Below, piece after piece: positions 61,744 to 61,785 of a DNA stretch of 61,785 nt. Both the position numbers and the translations under genes were made by a program. This DNA is from an uncultured Bacteroidales bacterium. GTDB taxonomy: Bacteria; Bacteroidota; Bacteroidia; Bacteroidales; Paludibacteraceae. Positions within the stretch are counted from its first letter, which is position 1. Each line of letters opens with the position of its first letter. The notes beneath the pieces are model-generated. The model did not search any database. It saw nothing but the letters and a program-made list of their open reading frames with translations, and was not told the DNA's origin. The DNA lies in assembly GCA_934667275.1 (NCBI GenBank), contig CAKULK010000014.1:1-61785 (forward strand), read 5' to 3'.

Positions 61744-61785
61744 ATGAGGTCAGAAGAAAAACAGGACATTTTGGCACTTCAAGAG
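61744..61785 (+). CDS. start of an unidentified gene, cut by the window edge
   Basis: Fourteen codons (MRSEEKQDILALQE) run open to the end of the window behind a good -7 element. Too short to identify. Confidence 0.4.
   Translation, partial: MRSEEKQDILALQE

Overview
The window looks like a chromosomal segment of an anaerobic member of the Bacteroidales (phylum Bacteroidota), probably an uncultured gut-type lineage. Several signs agree. Promoters repeatedly match the Bacteroidetes pattern (TTG near -33, TAnnTTTG near -7). There is a type IX secretion (T9SS) C-terminal domain, a BspA-like leucine-rich secreted protein, a lipoprotein TamA homologue (TamL type), a one-piece pyruvate:ferredoxin oxidoreductase (anaerobic metabolism) and a TolC/RND efflux operon. 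No IS element, prophage or CRISPR array was seen.

Layout. (1) 73-9700, minus strand: a five-gene Rhs/YD-repeat polymorphic-toxin operon. It holds an N-terminal shell protein, a second shell protein ending in a variable toxin tip, a lipoprotein immunity candidate, a displaced spare tip that repeats about 600 bp of the main gene's core and ends in a different (JAB-type) toxin, and a second small lipoprotein. (2) 9876-17557, plus: envelope genes tamL, rnhB, sppA, lpxK and an MsbA-like ABC exporter. (3) 17561-19874, minus: recF behind an NtrC-type regulator that lacks a DNA-binding helix. (4) 20091-24572: secreted proteins of unknown role, one frameshifted, and a DUF2334 deacetylase-like membrane protein with a long structured leader. 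(5) 25004-27062, minus: an AT-rich four-gene operon (DUF3791, DUF3990, a small unknown protein and a SIR2-like protein), the best candidate for an undescribed NAD-linked toxin-antitoxin/defence cassette. (6) 27254-34751: nifJ, an AAA/DUF4143-type ATPase, htpG and tRNA-Asp. (7) 34944-42156, minus: a TetR-regulated TolC-MFP-RND efflux operon ending in a PII-like gene. (8) 42493-46248, plus: a secreted S74-type coiled-coil protein, a T9SS-exported metzincin and a lipoprotein. (9) 46432-50747: gapA, an RNase HI with viroplasmin-like N-terminus, tRNA-Arg, a DUF2461 gene, rmlD and rmlC. (10) 50886-55602: two surface proteins sharing one C-terminal tail (one 5'-damaged with a C9 tract), pepD and a type I asparaginase. 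(11) 56177-61785: an orphan OmpR-type response regulator, rpe-comEC, a frameshifted ADP-ribosylglycohydrolase fusion, an OGFr-domain protein, a SIMPL-domain remnant and the start of one more gene.

The least expected pattern is non-coding. Eight intergenic loci carry short tandem arrays of degenerate units exactly 11 bp long, in four sequence families that recur at distant places. Six of the eight lie just 3' of a gene end. A second cross-window pattern is a roughly 27-residue C-terminal tail shared by four otherwise unrelated secreted proteins.

All functional calls rest on reading motifs and context. No database search was possible. Two genes (20091-21082 and 59150-60422) are broken by single-base shifts that could be real or assembly errors.
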